Below, piece by piece: positions 1 to 7,081 of a DNA stretch of 7,830 nt. This stretch comes from CAZAGA01 sp041912175. Lineage in GTDB: Bacteria; Chloroflexota; Anaerolineae; Anaerolineales; UBA4823. The notes under the pieces were generated by a model. The model was not told the origin of the DNA. It ran no database searches and was given only the letters and a program-made list of their open reading frames with translations. Position 1 is the first letter of the stretch; every line of letters starts with the position of its first letter. The stretch lies in contig JAYRNN010000204.1 of the NCBI GenBank assembly GCA_041912175.1, positions 1 to 7,830 on the forward strand. The letters run 5' to 3'. Position numbers and translations under genes: made by a program.

Positions 1-286
1 CCAATAAAATCATGGTCAGATTGATTGCTGATTGAGTGCCAGTGCCAATTTCAGAGTGCACAAACAGCGAGCCAAGGATTAACGGGAAAATAGCCAGCGC
101 GGGCGAACGTAGGAATATGAGCACGGCGATCAAACTGGCTGCCAGGATCACCATCATTTTGGATGCATGCCGACCCAAGACAAAACTGCCCAGCAATACT
201 ACCAATACAATGGCCAATCGCTGCCACTGCATTGGGTTGCGGCTTAGGCGGAAGCGTTGTTCTATGGTTGAAATCAGATGACTCAT
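1..286 (-). CDS. O-antigen ligase/polymerase-like membrane protein (N-terminal part only)
   Basis: The frame runs from an ATG at 286-284 to the left edge without a stop, giving 95 residues. A short charged head (residues 1-23) is followed by hydrophobic stretches at about 24-38, 43-59 and 61-77, with a further one starting near 88 as the window ends. The IGTGT motif at 80-84 resembles the segment after the first membrane helices in O-antigen ligase family proteins (WaaL/Wzy-like), as I recall them from Chloroflexota. Such proteins transfer or polymerise lipid-linked glycan on the outer face of the membrane. The start is set by a 4-base ATGA overlap with the stop of the upstream GT4 gene; no Shine-Dalgarno is visible, so translation is probably coupled. 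The catalytic periplasmic loop lies outside the window, so ligase and polymerase cannot be told apart. Another polytopic membrane protein is possible but less likely. Confidence 0.72.
   Translation of the reverse strand, partial: MSHLISTIEQRFRLSRNPMQWQRLAIVLVVLLGSFVLGRHASKMMVILAASLIAVLIFLRSPALAIFPLILGSLFVHSEIGTGTQSAINLTMILL
283..286 (-). promoter_or_regulatory. ATGA stop-start overlap, GT4 to ligase-like gene
   Basis: Read on the minus strand, these four bases contain the ATG of the membrane-protein gene (286-284) and the TGA of the GT4 gene (285-283). The 14 bases before the ATG carry no purine-rich ribosome binding site. Translational coupling by ribosomes finishing the GT4 gene is the likely means of initiation. 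Confidence 0.7.
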
Positions 287-1476
287 CGCGGTTGGGTACG
301 GTCAGGTATACCTATAGAATTGAGAACCTGCTGGTCTACCAGGCTGAGAAACTTCGGGGTAATCGATTCCCAGCAATAAAAATTCTCAACGAAATCACGC
401 GCCTGGCGCGTGATTTGGCGCCTAAGGTCCGGCGCGCGGATAAGCCTTTCGACTTGAGTGGCAAAATCCTTTGGATTGTCGGCCAACAGAATATTTTCTC
501 CATCCGTAGCCTTAATACCTTCTGCCCCTTTCGATGTAGAAACGACTGGCGTACCAGATGCCATGGCCTCTAATATCTTTAGCCTAGTTCCTCCTCCTTC
601 TCGAAGGGGAACCACGCATACCGAGGCGCTTGATACCGCCGCCTGGATATCAAACAAAAATCCTGTAAATTGCACGCCTGGTATCTGTTGAAAGCCGGCC
701 AAGTCTACATTTTTTGTAGATCCTGTGATGAAGAAACGGATATCTGGGATATTACGACGGATGATGGGGAAAATTTCGTTCAAGAAATATGCGACCGCAT
801 CAAAATTGGCACGATACGTCAGCGAGCCGTTATAGATCAATGTATTCGCTTCGGGTGCGATTTGTGAGGGTTGGTAAGCACGACAATCTACTCCATTCGG
901 GATAACCTCGATACTTGGACATGATCTAACGAATTTCTGCAGATAGCCTTTCTCAATTTCTGATACCACCGTACAGGTCGAGAATTGGCGGATTATTCTG
1001 GCCGTGAAATTTATATTTTTTTTCCATGTCATCTTCTGGCGTATCGAGCCCGATGGGTACAGGTGACCGACTTCGGCCTCTTCGAGGATTTTTGGGACGT
1101 TCAAGAGGTTTGTTAAATATCTGGCAGTTACAATTTGCGAGGCGATAATGAGATCTGGTTTAGCCTTGGCCAGCGTGACATTTATTCGACCTGCCATCTC
1201 GCTACTATAGGTATCGACGAATGAGCGTGGGGTTGGACTAAAATATCCCAACCCGGCTTTTAAGCTATTTGGATTGTAATCCTGCCAAGGCACAGTCGTG
1301 ATCGAGTGCAGATCGTCACGTACAGCGTGAACGTCAATTTCCTCTTCATTCCTTACAAATGAGATCAAGTCAATCTCATGTTTTGTTGTTAGGGCTTTGA
1401 GAAGATGGTGAAGCCTAATTTTCGATCCGTTGGATGGCGGTGATGGGAACCAGGGGGAGATGAAAAGGATGCGCAT
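283..1476 (-). CDS. GT4 family glycosyltransferase (GT-B fold)
   Basis: A 397-residue protein of normal length for a retaining GT4 enzyme. The N-terminal Rossmann domain opens with MRILFISPWFPSPPSNGSK (1-19), a typical acceptor-side start with a glycine loop. The C-terminal donor domain begins near PNGVD (193-197), and the nucleotide-sugar motif is GGGTRLKILEAMASGTP (294-310), with the usual second glutamate at E303. The classic first glutamate of the EX7E motif is a glycine here, with E293 two residues further upstream, as in the GxGTRLKILE subgroup of GT4. It should add one sugar to a lipid-linked glycan at the cytoplasmic membrane face; donor and acceptor are unknown. The ATG lies 19 bases after the GT2 stop and has no strong ribosome binding site. 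It is clearly related to the GT4 at 3671-4927, sharing PNGVD, NILLAD and the same C-terminal layout, so the two are probably old paralogs. An 8-base homopolymer and a perfect hairpin lie within the gene. Confidence 0.93.
   Translation of the reverse strand: MRILFISPWFPSPPSNGSKIRLHHLLKALTTKHEIDLISFVRNEEEIDVHAVRDDLHSITTVPWQDYNPNSLKAGLGYFSPTPRSFVDTYSSEMAGRINVTLAKAKPDLIIASQIVTARYLTNLLNVPKILEEAEVGHLYPSGSIRQKMTWKKNINFTARIIRQFSTCTVVSEIEKGYLQKFVRSCPSIEVIPNGVDCRAYQPSQIAPEANTLIYNGSLTYRANFDAVAYFLNEIFPIIRRNIPDIRFFITGSTKNVDLAGFQQIPGVQFTGFLFDIQAAVSSASVCVVPLREGGGTRLKILEAMASGTPVVSTSKGAEGIKATDGENILLADNPKDFATQVERLIRAPDLRRQITRQARDFVENFYCWESITPKFLSLVDQQVLNSIGIPDRTQPR
392..416. repeat. Perfect inverted repeat inside GT4 gene (10-bp arms, 5-base loop)
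   Basis: AAATCACGCG at 392-401 is the exact reverse complement of CGCGTGATTT at 407-416, with CCTGG between. It lies in the 3' part of the GT4 coding sequence (residues about 354-362). In the mRNA it would form a stable hairpin. A U-rich run follows about 8 bases after the stem, too far for a standard intrinsic terminator. Chance is a serious alternative. Confidence 0.5.
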
Positions 1477-1495
1477 AAGAAGCGATGGATCAATT

Positions 1496-2434
1496 TTACG
1501 TTTTTAAGTCCCATTTACCGAAATTTCCCCAGGCGAAATCCCATAAAGCATGTTGCATAGCAAGGCGTTGTTTCGCTTTGCCGCGCCATTTTGGACGTAG
1601 GGTCCAACTCAATAACTGGCGGCAGTAGGTGAAAACCATCTTGGCGAGGACGGGTAAACCAAGGCGGTTTTTTTTAACAAAAAGTAAACTATTGCGCGAA
1701 ATATAGTACGTAACCTTGGCTGAGTCTTTATCCCGATGGCGTGTATCAGGGTGCCAGGCATGCGCTCTTGGGATGAGCAGAGCCTGAAATCCGGCTTGCT
1801 TGCCTCGAAAACACCAATCGACTTCTTCGTGATAGGCAAAGAATTTTTCATCCAATAAACCAATGGTCTCGATTAATCTCCGACTGACCAACAGAGCGCA
1901 ACCAAATAGATAATCGACTTCTGTTTCTTGATCATATTGGCCTGAATCCAGTTCACCAATCCCTCGGTGAGATGCGCGGAAGTCCTTATCCAGAAAACCG
2001 CCAGCAGATAGGATTACCTGTGGAGGTTCCAGAGTATAGAGCATCGGTCCGAAGAAGCCTGCTTCAGGATGGTGGGCGGTTGCATTTGCTAATTCTGCCA
2101 GGGTGTTCGCATCTACTACACTGTCGTCGTTTAGTAGAAATATATAATCCACGGATTGTTCAAGAAGGCGCTGTATCCCTAAGTTATAACCGCCGGTGAA
2201 GCCTATATTTTCAACAACTGGATAGAATTCTACGCATGACTGATTGTGTAATAATTCATGTTTGGACAAAATTTTTATCGAGTCATCCGTCGAGCCGTTG
2301 TCGACGACCACGATCGTGTAATTTGTATAAGTAGAGGGTTGAATGGAAGCCAGGCAGCGCAGCGTATCATCTGGATGGTTCCAATTAACAATTACGATCC
2401 CTATCTTTGCATTGCCTTCTTGGATTGGATTCAT
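1496..2434 (-). CDS. GT2 family glycosyltransferase, rhamnosyltransferase-like
   Basis: A 312-residue GT-A enzyme counted from the ATG at 2434. Motifs in order: IGIVIVNWN (11-19), the first strand of the nucleotide-binding fold; VVDNGSTDDS (43-52); NIGFTGGYNLG (76-86); LLNDDS (100-105), whose Asp pair should bind metal and nucleotide; FGCALLVSRR (177-186); and FFAYHEEVDWCFR (198-210), with the acidic residues of the catalytic region. This pattern matches the inverting GT2 group that includes the dTDP-rhamnosyltransferases RfbF/WbbL, but the sugar is not proven. The same frame extends to an ATG at 2488, which would add 18 residues without family character. I prefer 2434 because it makes an ATGA overlap with the upstream GT4 stop, like the ligase junction. 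The 2488 ATG does have a GAGAGGA about 12 bases upstream, so it cannot be excluded. The stop is TAA. An A8 run on the coding strand encodes Lys-Lys near residue 254. Confidence 0.93.
   Translation of the reverse strand: MNPIQEGNAKIGIVIVNWNHPDDTLRCLASIQPSTYTNYTIVVVDNGSTDDSIKILSKHELLHNQSCVEFYPVVENIGFTGGYNLGIQRLLEQSVDYIFLLNDDSVVDANTLAELANATAHHPEAGFFGPMLYTLEPPQVILSAGGFLDKDFRASHRGIGELDSGQYDQETEVDYLFGCALLVSRRLIETIGLLDEKFFAYHEEVDWCFRGKQAGFQALLIPRAHAWHPDTRHRDKDSAKVTYYISRNSLLFVKKNRLGLPVLAKMVFTYCRQLLSWTLRPKWRGKAKQRLAMQHALWDFAWGNFGKWDLKT
2431..2434 (-). promoter_or_regulatory. ATGA stop-start overlap, GT4 to GT2
   Basis: On the minus strand the ATG at 2434-2432 overlaps the TGA at 2433-2431 that ends the GT4 gene. 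It decides my choice of start for the GT2 enzyme over the ATG 54 bases upstream, and suggests coupled translation of the two enzymes. Confidence 0.6.
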
Positions 2435-3639
2435 AGCACTGTTAGAAGGTTTCTCTCGAGCTGAGTATTCGCGATCTCCCAAGTCCATCGTTGGCGCACA
2501 TCCTCTCGGGCTTGTTCACCAAGACGTTTACGCTGGTGGTCGTCTTCTATTAATTCACTGATCGCCTGTGCAAATAGTTTGGGGCTGCGGTCTACAATCA
2601 GTCCTGTCACTTGATGATGGATGGTCTCCTTCAGGCCAGCCTCGTTAACTCCAATAACTGCGGCGCCACAAGCCATCGCTTCTAAGACCGCCAATCCAAA
2701 AGGTTCTTGATGGGGAGCAAATAAACATAGGCGGGATTGGGTGTAAGCTAGGCGGAGCTCGTGCTGGTTCAATCTCCCAAGGAAACATACATCAACCTGA
2801 TGGGCAGCGGCGATGGACTCAAGAAAATTACGCTCGAACGGGTCCTCCCAATTGCTGGCCAGATGCAGGCCTGGGCGGGAGTCTGGTTCGATGGACGCTA
2901 GACTTTTTATAAGGAAATCAAATCCTTTGCGAGGGGTCAACTCGCCCACTGACAATACAACTTTTTCTTTGAGGGTCCCAGGCAGGGGCGAAAATTCTTC
3001 GGAGTCCACACCTAAGTAACAGACTTTTGAGTCTAACCCATAATTCAATTTCATCTGCTCCTGGGTAAATCTTGAATTGGACAACAGCAGGCTGGCTGAA
3101 CTCAGGTTTGAAATCTGTAGTTGGTGGAGCTTCTGGCTGTAAAGATTTATCGAGGGGTCGAAGCGATCCAATAGCCGGCGAAAACTGGAGGCAGATTTGC
3201 GCAAATCGGGACGATCGTACCTAAGGTTATTAGCGATTCCGACTGGTTCATGCAGATAATAAACTGAAGGTATTTTGAGATACTGGATAATCGGCGGGAC
3301 TAGAGTGAACATGCTGGGATTGATCAAGACAACATCGTAGGCCTGTTTGTTGACCCACTGGGCGATTTTGCGATCAATTTCTTCCAGGGTATGCAGGTCA
3401 CGCCAGCGCTGAACCTGGTTCAGACGGCCAAAGGGAGTGTGGAATAAACGACGCGGTTTGAATTCGAAGACATGATATTGGTTAGCAAATGGGTGAAGGT
3501 CGCAAAAAGTCTGATCCGAAGAACTAAGTGTAAAAATATCAAGGATATGGCTGAGTGAGAGTCGCCGCGCCCATTCAAAAACGGCGCGTTTTGCGCCGCC
3601 GCTGGGTAGGTTCTCATATAGGGCGATGCGCATAGGCAT
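2431..3639 (-). CDS. GT4 family glycosyltransferase, canonical EX7E type
   Basis: Counted from the ATG at 3639 the protein has 402 residues. It starts MPMRIALYENLPSGGAKR; the SGG loop (13-15) is the glycine-rich turn after the first Rossmann strand. LGVD at 209-212 and VGELTPRKG (231-239) mark the hinge and start of the donor domain. EPFGLAVLEAMACG (312-325) carries both glutamates of the EX7E motif (E312, E320). It should be a retaining glycosyltransferase acting on a lipid-linked intermediate; donor and linkage are unknown. It is not close to the other two GT4 enzymes here. The frame stays open upstream to 3858, but that part overlaps the previous gene and looks non-coding. A GGGAA at 3651-3655 lies 11 bases before the 3639 ATG and favours it; the ATG at 3633 (MRIALYEN) is equally plausible from homology. 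The gap from the preceding stop is 31 bases. Confidence 0.92.
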   Translation of the reverse strand: MPMRIALYENLPSGGAKRAVFEWARRLSLSHILDIFTLSSSDQTFCDLHPFANQYHVFEFKPRRLFHTPFGRLNQVQRWRDLHTLEEIDRKIAQWVNKQAYDVVLINPSMFTLVPPIIQYLKIPSVYYLHEPVGIANNLRYDRPDLRKSASSFRRLLDRFDPSINLYSQKLHQLQISNLSSASLLLSNSRFTQEQMKLNYGLDSKVCYLGVDSEEFSPLPGTLKEKVVLSVGELTPRKGFDFLIKSLASIEPDSRPGLHLASNWEDPFERNFLESIAAAHQVDVCFLGRLNQHELRLAYTQSRLCLFAPHQEPFGLAVLEAMACGAAVIGVNEAGLKETIHHQVTGLIVDRSPKLFAQAISELIEDDHQRKRLGEQAREDVRQRWTWEIANTQLERNLLTVL

Positions 3640-3670
3640 ATCGAGTAATATTCCCGTTGGAAAGCACTTT

Positions 3671-4927
3671 TTAACTCGTTCGCAGGCTCTGGTAGACTGC
3701 TTCAAGCCTTTGGCTGATGGTCTGCCAAGAGTAATGTGATTCGACTGTTCGGCGACCGGCCTCGCCGAGGCTGGAACGAGCTTCAGGAGAACGGAGTAGG
3801 TGAACGATGTAATCGGCAAACTGTTGCGGCTCATCCGCCAGCAAGATATTACTTCCATCTAAAGCCTCGAGCCCCTCGGCCCCCAAGCGCGTCGATACAA
3901 TCGCTTTTCCCATCGCCCAAGCATCCAAAATTTTTAACCGGGTCCCGCTGCCTAATCGGATTGGGACAACCACCACACTACTATTTGCCAGATAAGGCCG
4001 GATATCATCCACATAGCCGGTGACTTCTATCGTCGGCGGCTGGTGCATCATTTGGATATCGTCGGCTGGCTGCCAGCCGACGATTTGCCAGCAGACTTCA
4101 GGGTACTTCGCCTGAACCCTCGGGAAAATCTCCTCGTAGAACCAGCGAACAGCCTCGATATTCGGTGGGTAATTCATACTACCGGTGAAGATTAATTGGT
4201 GCTCCCTGATAGGGGATGCGCTTGGCGTAAATGTTACGATATCCACCCCATTCGGGATCACAAAAACCTGCGTGGTTGGTATTCGGCGGTTGATTAGTTT
4301 CTGTCGATCCACCTCGGAGACCGTTATACAAAGCTTTGCCCGCCGGAGACTGGCTTTTTCAAGGGCAACCATCTTCTGCGCCTCCAGCCAGGCTTGCAAG
4401 CGATGGGTGAGCTTGTTCTTTGACCGCATCACGTCGTATTCATACGCTGAAAGAATATCGTGCATGTCCAAGAGGATCGGCAGCGAAGTCTGTGGGAGTA
4501 AGGCCATCATATAAGTTTGATGAACTTGGATCAGGTCAAACTTTTCGGTAGAGAGCAGGTGAGAGAGGATCTGTCTGAATTGCCTTGCCTGGGGGGAAGT
4601 TTGAGGATCTGAAAACTGACCCCGTAAGGGGTACAAATCAAAAAAGGCCCTTCGCCAGGCGTTGACTTGCCAAAAGAATTTTGAGTGTGATTCCATGACA
4701 GGTGTGCTTAGCGTCACCACTTCAAGGCGCTCAACCAGATCGACCAAGGCAGGCGGATCACTCTCATGAACACTCTGGACTGTGTAATATTGGCGATCTT
4801 CTGGATAAGCAAATGAAACAACCGTATATTGGTGAGGTTTTGAGAGGCAGCGAATGAGGTTATATTGGCGGGCTGCTCCACCACCTAACGGGCTGGGTAG
4901 CCGTTCAGCGATCAGGAGGATTCTCAC
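3671..4927 (-). CDS. GT4 family glycosyltransferase (GT-B fold), GTG start
   Basis: A 418-residue protein. The N-terminal domain begins MRILLIAERLPSPLGGGAAR, with a triple-glycine loop at 15-17. DMHDILSAYEYD (154-165) and ITVSEVD (201-207) precede PNGVD (225-229), which opens the donor domain. The nucleotide-sugar motif is GSGTRLKILDAWAMGKAIVST (326-346): the usual second glutamate of EX7E is D335 and the first is absent, a variant I believe occurs in this subgroup. It should add a sugar to the growing lipid-linked glycan; donor unknown. The start is GTG, three bases after the wzt stop, with only a weak GGGTGA ahead of it, so coupling with wzt is likely. The gene ends in TAA. It is a paralog of the GT4 at 283-1476. 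A 27-base perfect inverted repeat lies in the region for residues 281-290 (QIVGWQPADD). Confidence 0.93.
   Translation of the reverse strand: MRILLIAERLPSPLGGGAARQYNLIRCLSKPHQYTVVSFAYPEDRQYYTVQSVHESDPPALVDLVERLEVVTLSTPVMESHSKFFWQVNAWRRAFFDLYPLRGQFSDPQTSPQARQFRQILSHLLSTEKFDLIQVHQTYMMALLPQTSLPILLDMHDILSAYEYDVMRSKNKLTHRLQAWLEAQKMVALEKASLRRAKLCITVSEVDRQKLINRRIPTTQVFVIPNGVDIVTFTPSASPIREHQLIFTGSMNYPPNIEAVRWFYEEIFPRVQAKYPEVCWQIVGWQPADDIQMMHQPPTIEVTGYVDDIRPYLANSSVVVVPIRLGSGTRLKILDAWAMGKAIVSTRLGAEGLEALDGSNILLADEPQQFADYIVHLLRSPEARSSLGEAGRRTVESHYSWQTISQRLEAVYQSLRTS
4058..4084. repeat. Perfect inverted repeat inside GT4 gene (13-bp arms, 1-base centre)
   Basis: ATCGTCGGCTGGC at 4058-4070 is the exact reverse complement of GCCAGCCGACGAT at 4072-4084, around a single T at 4071. 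The core ATCGTCGGC also occurs as a direct copy at 4029-4037, so three copies (two direct, one inverted) fall within 56 bases. It lies fully inside coding sequence, near residues 281-290 of the GT4 enzyme, without breaking the frame. Its mRNA would form a strong hairpin. Confidence 0.6.
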
Positions 4928-4930
4928 GCA

Positions 4931-6199
4931 TCACCCATATTTAAATGGCAGCCGCCAACGGTGCGGCATCGTGATGGAACCATATTGGTTATTTTCATAT
5001 GTGATTCGTTTATGGAGTTGCCCTTGTTCCACAGTAAAGAAACCGGCCGCTTCGAGAAAATCCTCTTTATAATTATTAAAATCGAGCTCAATTCTCATCC
5101 GATACTGCCCTGGCAACAGGAGAATCTCGTCAATCTCGCAGATCAGCGTGTTGCCAACTTGAACATCCAACTCATCTTCAGGCCCGACCATCGAGCTTCT
5201 AAAGAAACATACCGGGATTCCGTTCTGATCCAGGATGGTTAAAGTACATACCAGCCCTGGACGAGCATCTGATACAAGAAATTCAAACCTGGCTGGTTGA
5301 CCGGTTGCGATTGTCCTCACCTCCCATCCAACCGTATCGGTGTTGGTTTTTTCCTCAGCTTGCGGCGAGGTGAGCCTGACATCCAGCAGACGGATCGCGC
5401 CTCGTCCTGTGCGGTCTGTACGCTCGCTGATTGGGATGGATACAGATTGCTCGAGGGTGCTGAGATAATGTGAAGTAACTTTCTCGATCGAATCATCCAG
5501 GATGACGCGACCCTCATCGAGGTAGATGCCGCGCGTGCAAAGTGACTGGATAGCGGCCATATTGTGACTGACAAATAAGACTGTCCGACCCCGTTGGGCG
5601 ATATCGCTCATCTTGCCCAGGCATTTGCGTTGAAAGGCCACATCTCCTACGGCAAGCACTTCGTCGACGAGTAGAATTTCTGGCTCCAGGTGCGCCGCGA
5701 CTGCGAAGGCCAATCGCACATACATACCACTGGAATAGCGTTTGACCGGCGTATCGATAAATTTTTCTACGCCGGAGAAAGAAAGAATTTCATCGAACTT
5801 ACGCTCAATTTCTTTCCGACTCATACCTAAGATGGCCCCGTTTAAATAGATATTTTCTCGTCCGGTTAACTCAGGATGAAAACCAGTGCCCACCTCTAAG
5901 AGCGACCCGATGCGGCCGAAAACTTCGATCCTGCCGGTCGTCGGAACAGTAATTCGGGACAGAATCTTTAACAGGGTACTTTTACCGGCGCCGTTACGAC
6001 CGATGATGCCGACCACTTCGCCGTGTTCGATTTTGAAATCTATACCCCGTAATGCCCATATCTCGCCCGCGGCATTATCCGAAGATGCGCCTTTGCTAGA
6101 GATCAGGTGTGCAAGCTGGTCCCTGAGCGTATCATGGCGGATGATGCCTATCTTGTATTTCTTGCCAATATTTTGAAAAGTGAGTGCGGTGGATATCAT
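4931..6199 (-). CDS. wzt: ABC transporter ATPase for polysaccharide export, with C-terminal extension (Wzt-type)
   Basis: A 422-residue protein. Residues 1-250 form the nucleotide-binding domain: Walker A GRNGAGKST (67-75), the signature as YSSGMYVRL (155-163), typical of polysaccharide exporters in place of LSGGQ, Walker B ILLVDE (175-180), and the switch histidine in SHNM (H212). The segment SLLEVGTGFHPELTGREN (99-116) is characteristic of the Wzt/TagH/KpsT-like family. Residues 255-422 form an extra domain rich in beta-strand-like sequence, matching the Wzt C-terminal domain that in E. coli O8/O9a binds the finished glycan end before export. It should hydrolyse ATP to drive export through Wzm. 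The ATG lies 6 bases after the stop of the GT14-type gene and has no clear ribosome binding site. Wzt usually sits next to wzm; here the GT14-type gene lies between them. ATPase identity is certain; glycan recognition by the tail is inferred. Confidence 0.96.
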   Translation of the reverse strand: MISTALTFQNIGKKYKIGIIRHDTLRDQLAHLISSKGASSDNAAGEIWALRGIDFKIEHGEVVGIIGRNGAGKSTLLKILSRITVPTTGRIEVFGRIGSLLEVGTGFHPELTGRENIYLNGAILGMSRKEIERKFDEILSFSGVEKFIDTPVKRYSSGMYVRLAFAVAAHLEPEILLVDEVLAVGDVAFQRKCLGKMSDIAQRGRTVLFVSHNMAAIQSLCTRGIYLDEGRVILDDSIEKVTSHYLSTLEQSVSIPISERTDRTGRGAIRLLDVRLTSPQAEEKTNTDTVGWEVRTIATGQPARFEFLVSDARPGLVCTLTILDQNGIPVCFFRSSMVGPEDELDVQVGNTLICEIDEILLLPGQYRMRIELDFNNYKEDFLEAAGFFTVEQGQLHKRITYENNQYGSITMPHRWRLPFKYG

Positions 6200-6205
6200 G
6201 GTGAG

Positions 6206-7081
6206 CTATAAAAGATGCTGATCTATCCAATCCAGAATTTCCGGATCGATGCGTGGATCAAATTTTCTGGCGAATATTGCATCTGACTGCGCCAGCTCAT
6301 CACGATGTTGCATGCGGAGTATTTGTGGGTGCCCCATGTTTTCGTCTTTATGCTTCCAGTCGATGAAGCGTAAATCGTTATTGACAAGGCTGAGGCGAAT
6401 CTTTTCTGGCCCGTTGCATAAGATTGTCTGAAAAAAAATTTCATCGACAAATTTTGTGTTCCTGTGAAACCGGATGTAATCTGGGTGCAGGTTAACAAAA
6501 TCAAGGATAAACGATGCGGCATTTCGGTGGAGAAGCCACCACGTCGCGCCAGCATAGGGTGTTATACCCTCTGGTTGCGGACGGGGCAAGCGATATATCC
6601 CTTTTGCAAAAAAGTATAGCGCGTTTTGTTTAATCCCTTTGGGAGGGGCATAAGGTGGGTAGGCCCATCGATAATTTCCCACGCGAATAAAATAGCGGTG
6701 TAAACGGTCCATCCCCCCATCAAGCTCCCAATTCCAATCGCGTACAGGCATACTGGTATAGCTCAAAAAGCTCGAGCCAATGTTATTTTTATAAAAACTC
6801 TTTAAATAGTCTTGTGACTTTATCGGGTAATCTTGACCACTGATCAGGACGAAGAAATCGACCGCGGGCTGTTCTGCAAGCGCAACTTTTAGCCCAGAAA
6901 GGGTCGATTCGACCATGCCCCATTCTCCCCAATAAACCTTAATGCGAGGCAGTAAACGCATCTGCGTTCCTGCCAGGCTTTGTAAGGCTTGCGTAAAAGG
7001 AGCTAGTGTTGCTTTCTTATCAATGTGAATAAAAAATTTTGCATCGACGGAATTCAATCGCTGTATAATGCGGGTGAGCAA
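6206..7081 (-). CDS. Core-2/I-branching (GT14-like) glycosyltransferase, N-terminus lost to an in-frame stop; possible pseudogene
   Basis: The open frame gives 291 residues if read from a TTG at 7081 directly after a TAA. Family motifs are well kept: FFIHIDKK (16-23), VYWGEWGMVESTL (49-61), VLISGQDYPIKS (78-89), YAGATWWLL (176-184), VDEIFFQTIL (212-221), RFIDWK (238-243) and FARKFD (270-275). They match the Core-2/I-branching domain, whose members transfer GlcNAc or xylose from UDP-sugars. The same frame upstream of the TAA encodes the missing first strand, so the natural start is the ATG at 7135 and the full protein would be 309 residues. The TTG has no ribosome binding site, and a protein begun there would lack the first donor-site strand. 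It may be a recent pseudogene, a strain variant or a sequence error. It splits wzm from wzt. Family call about 0.9; intactness doubtful. Confidence 0.8.
   Translation of the reverse strand: MLTRIIQRLNSVDAKFFIHIDKKATLAPFTQALQSLAGTQMRLLPRIKVYWGEWGMVESTLSGLKVALAEQPAVDFFVLISGQDYPIKSQDYLKSFYKNNIGSSFLSYTSMPVRDWNWELDGGMDRLHRYFIRVGNYRWAYPPYAPPKGIKQNALYFFAKGIYRLPRPQPEGITPYAGATWWLLHRNAASFILDFVNLHPDYIRFHRNTKFVDEIFFQTILCNGPEKIRLSLVNNDLRFIDWKHKDENMGHPQILRMQHRDELAQSDAIFARKFDPRIDPEILDWIDQHLL

Noticed and set aside
36..573. Plus-strand open frames of 81 and 136 codons at the left edge
   Set aside because: They lie opposite the ligase-like and GT4 genes, show no domain character and have arginine- and cysteine-rich shadow composition.
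580..612. Purine-rich GAAGGAGGAGG on the minus strand, like a strong internal ribosome binding site
   Set aside because: It encodes the conserved REGGGT motif of the GT4 enzyme, and the nearest ATG is in frame but too far downstream for initiation.
3582..3598. Short inverted repeat CGGCGC-GTTTT-GCGCCG in a GT4 gene
   Set aside because: The stem is only 6 bp and falls on the codons of the conserved SGGAKRA region, so protein constraint and chance explain it.
3640..3858. Upstream 73-codon extension of the GT4 frame ending at 2431
   Set aside because: It overlaps the well-supported 3' end of the preceding GT4 gene, has no family similarity, and the typical GT4 start MRIALYENLPSGG follows it.
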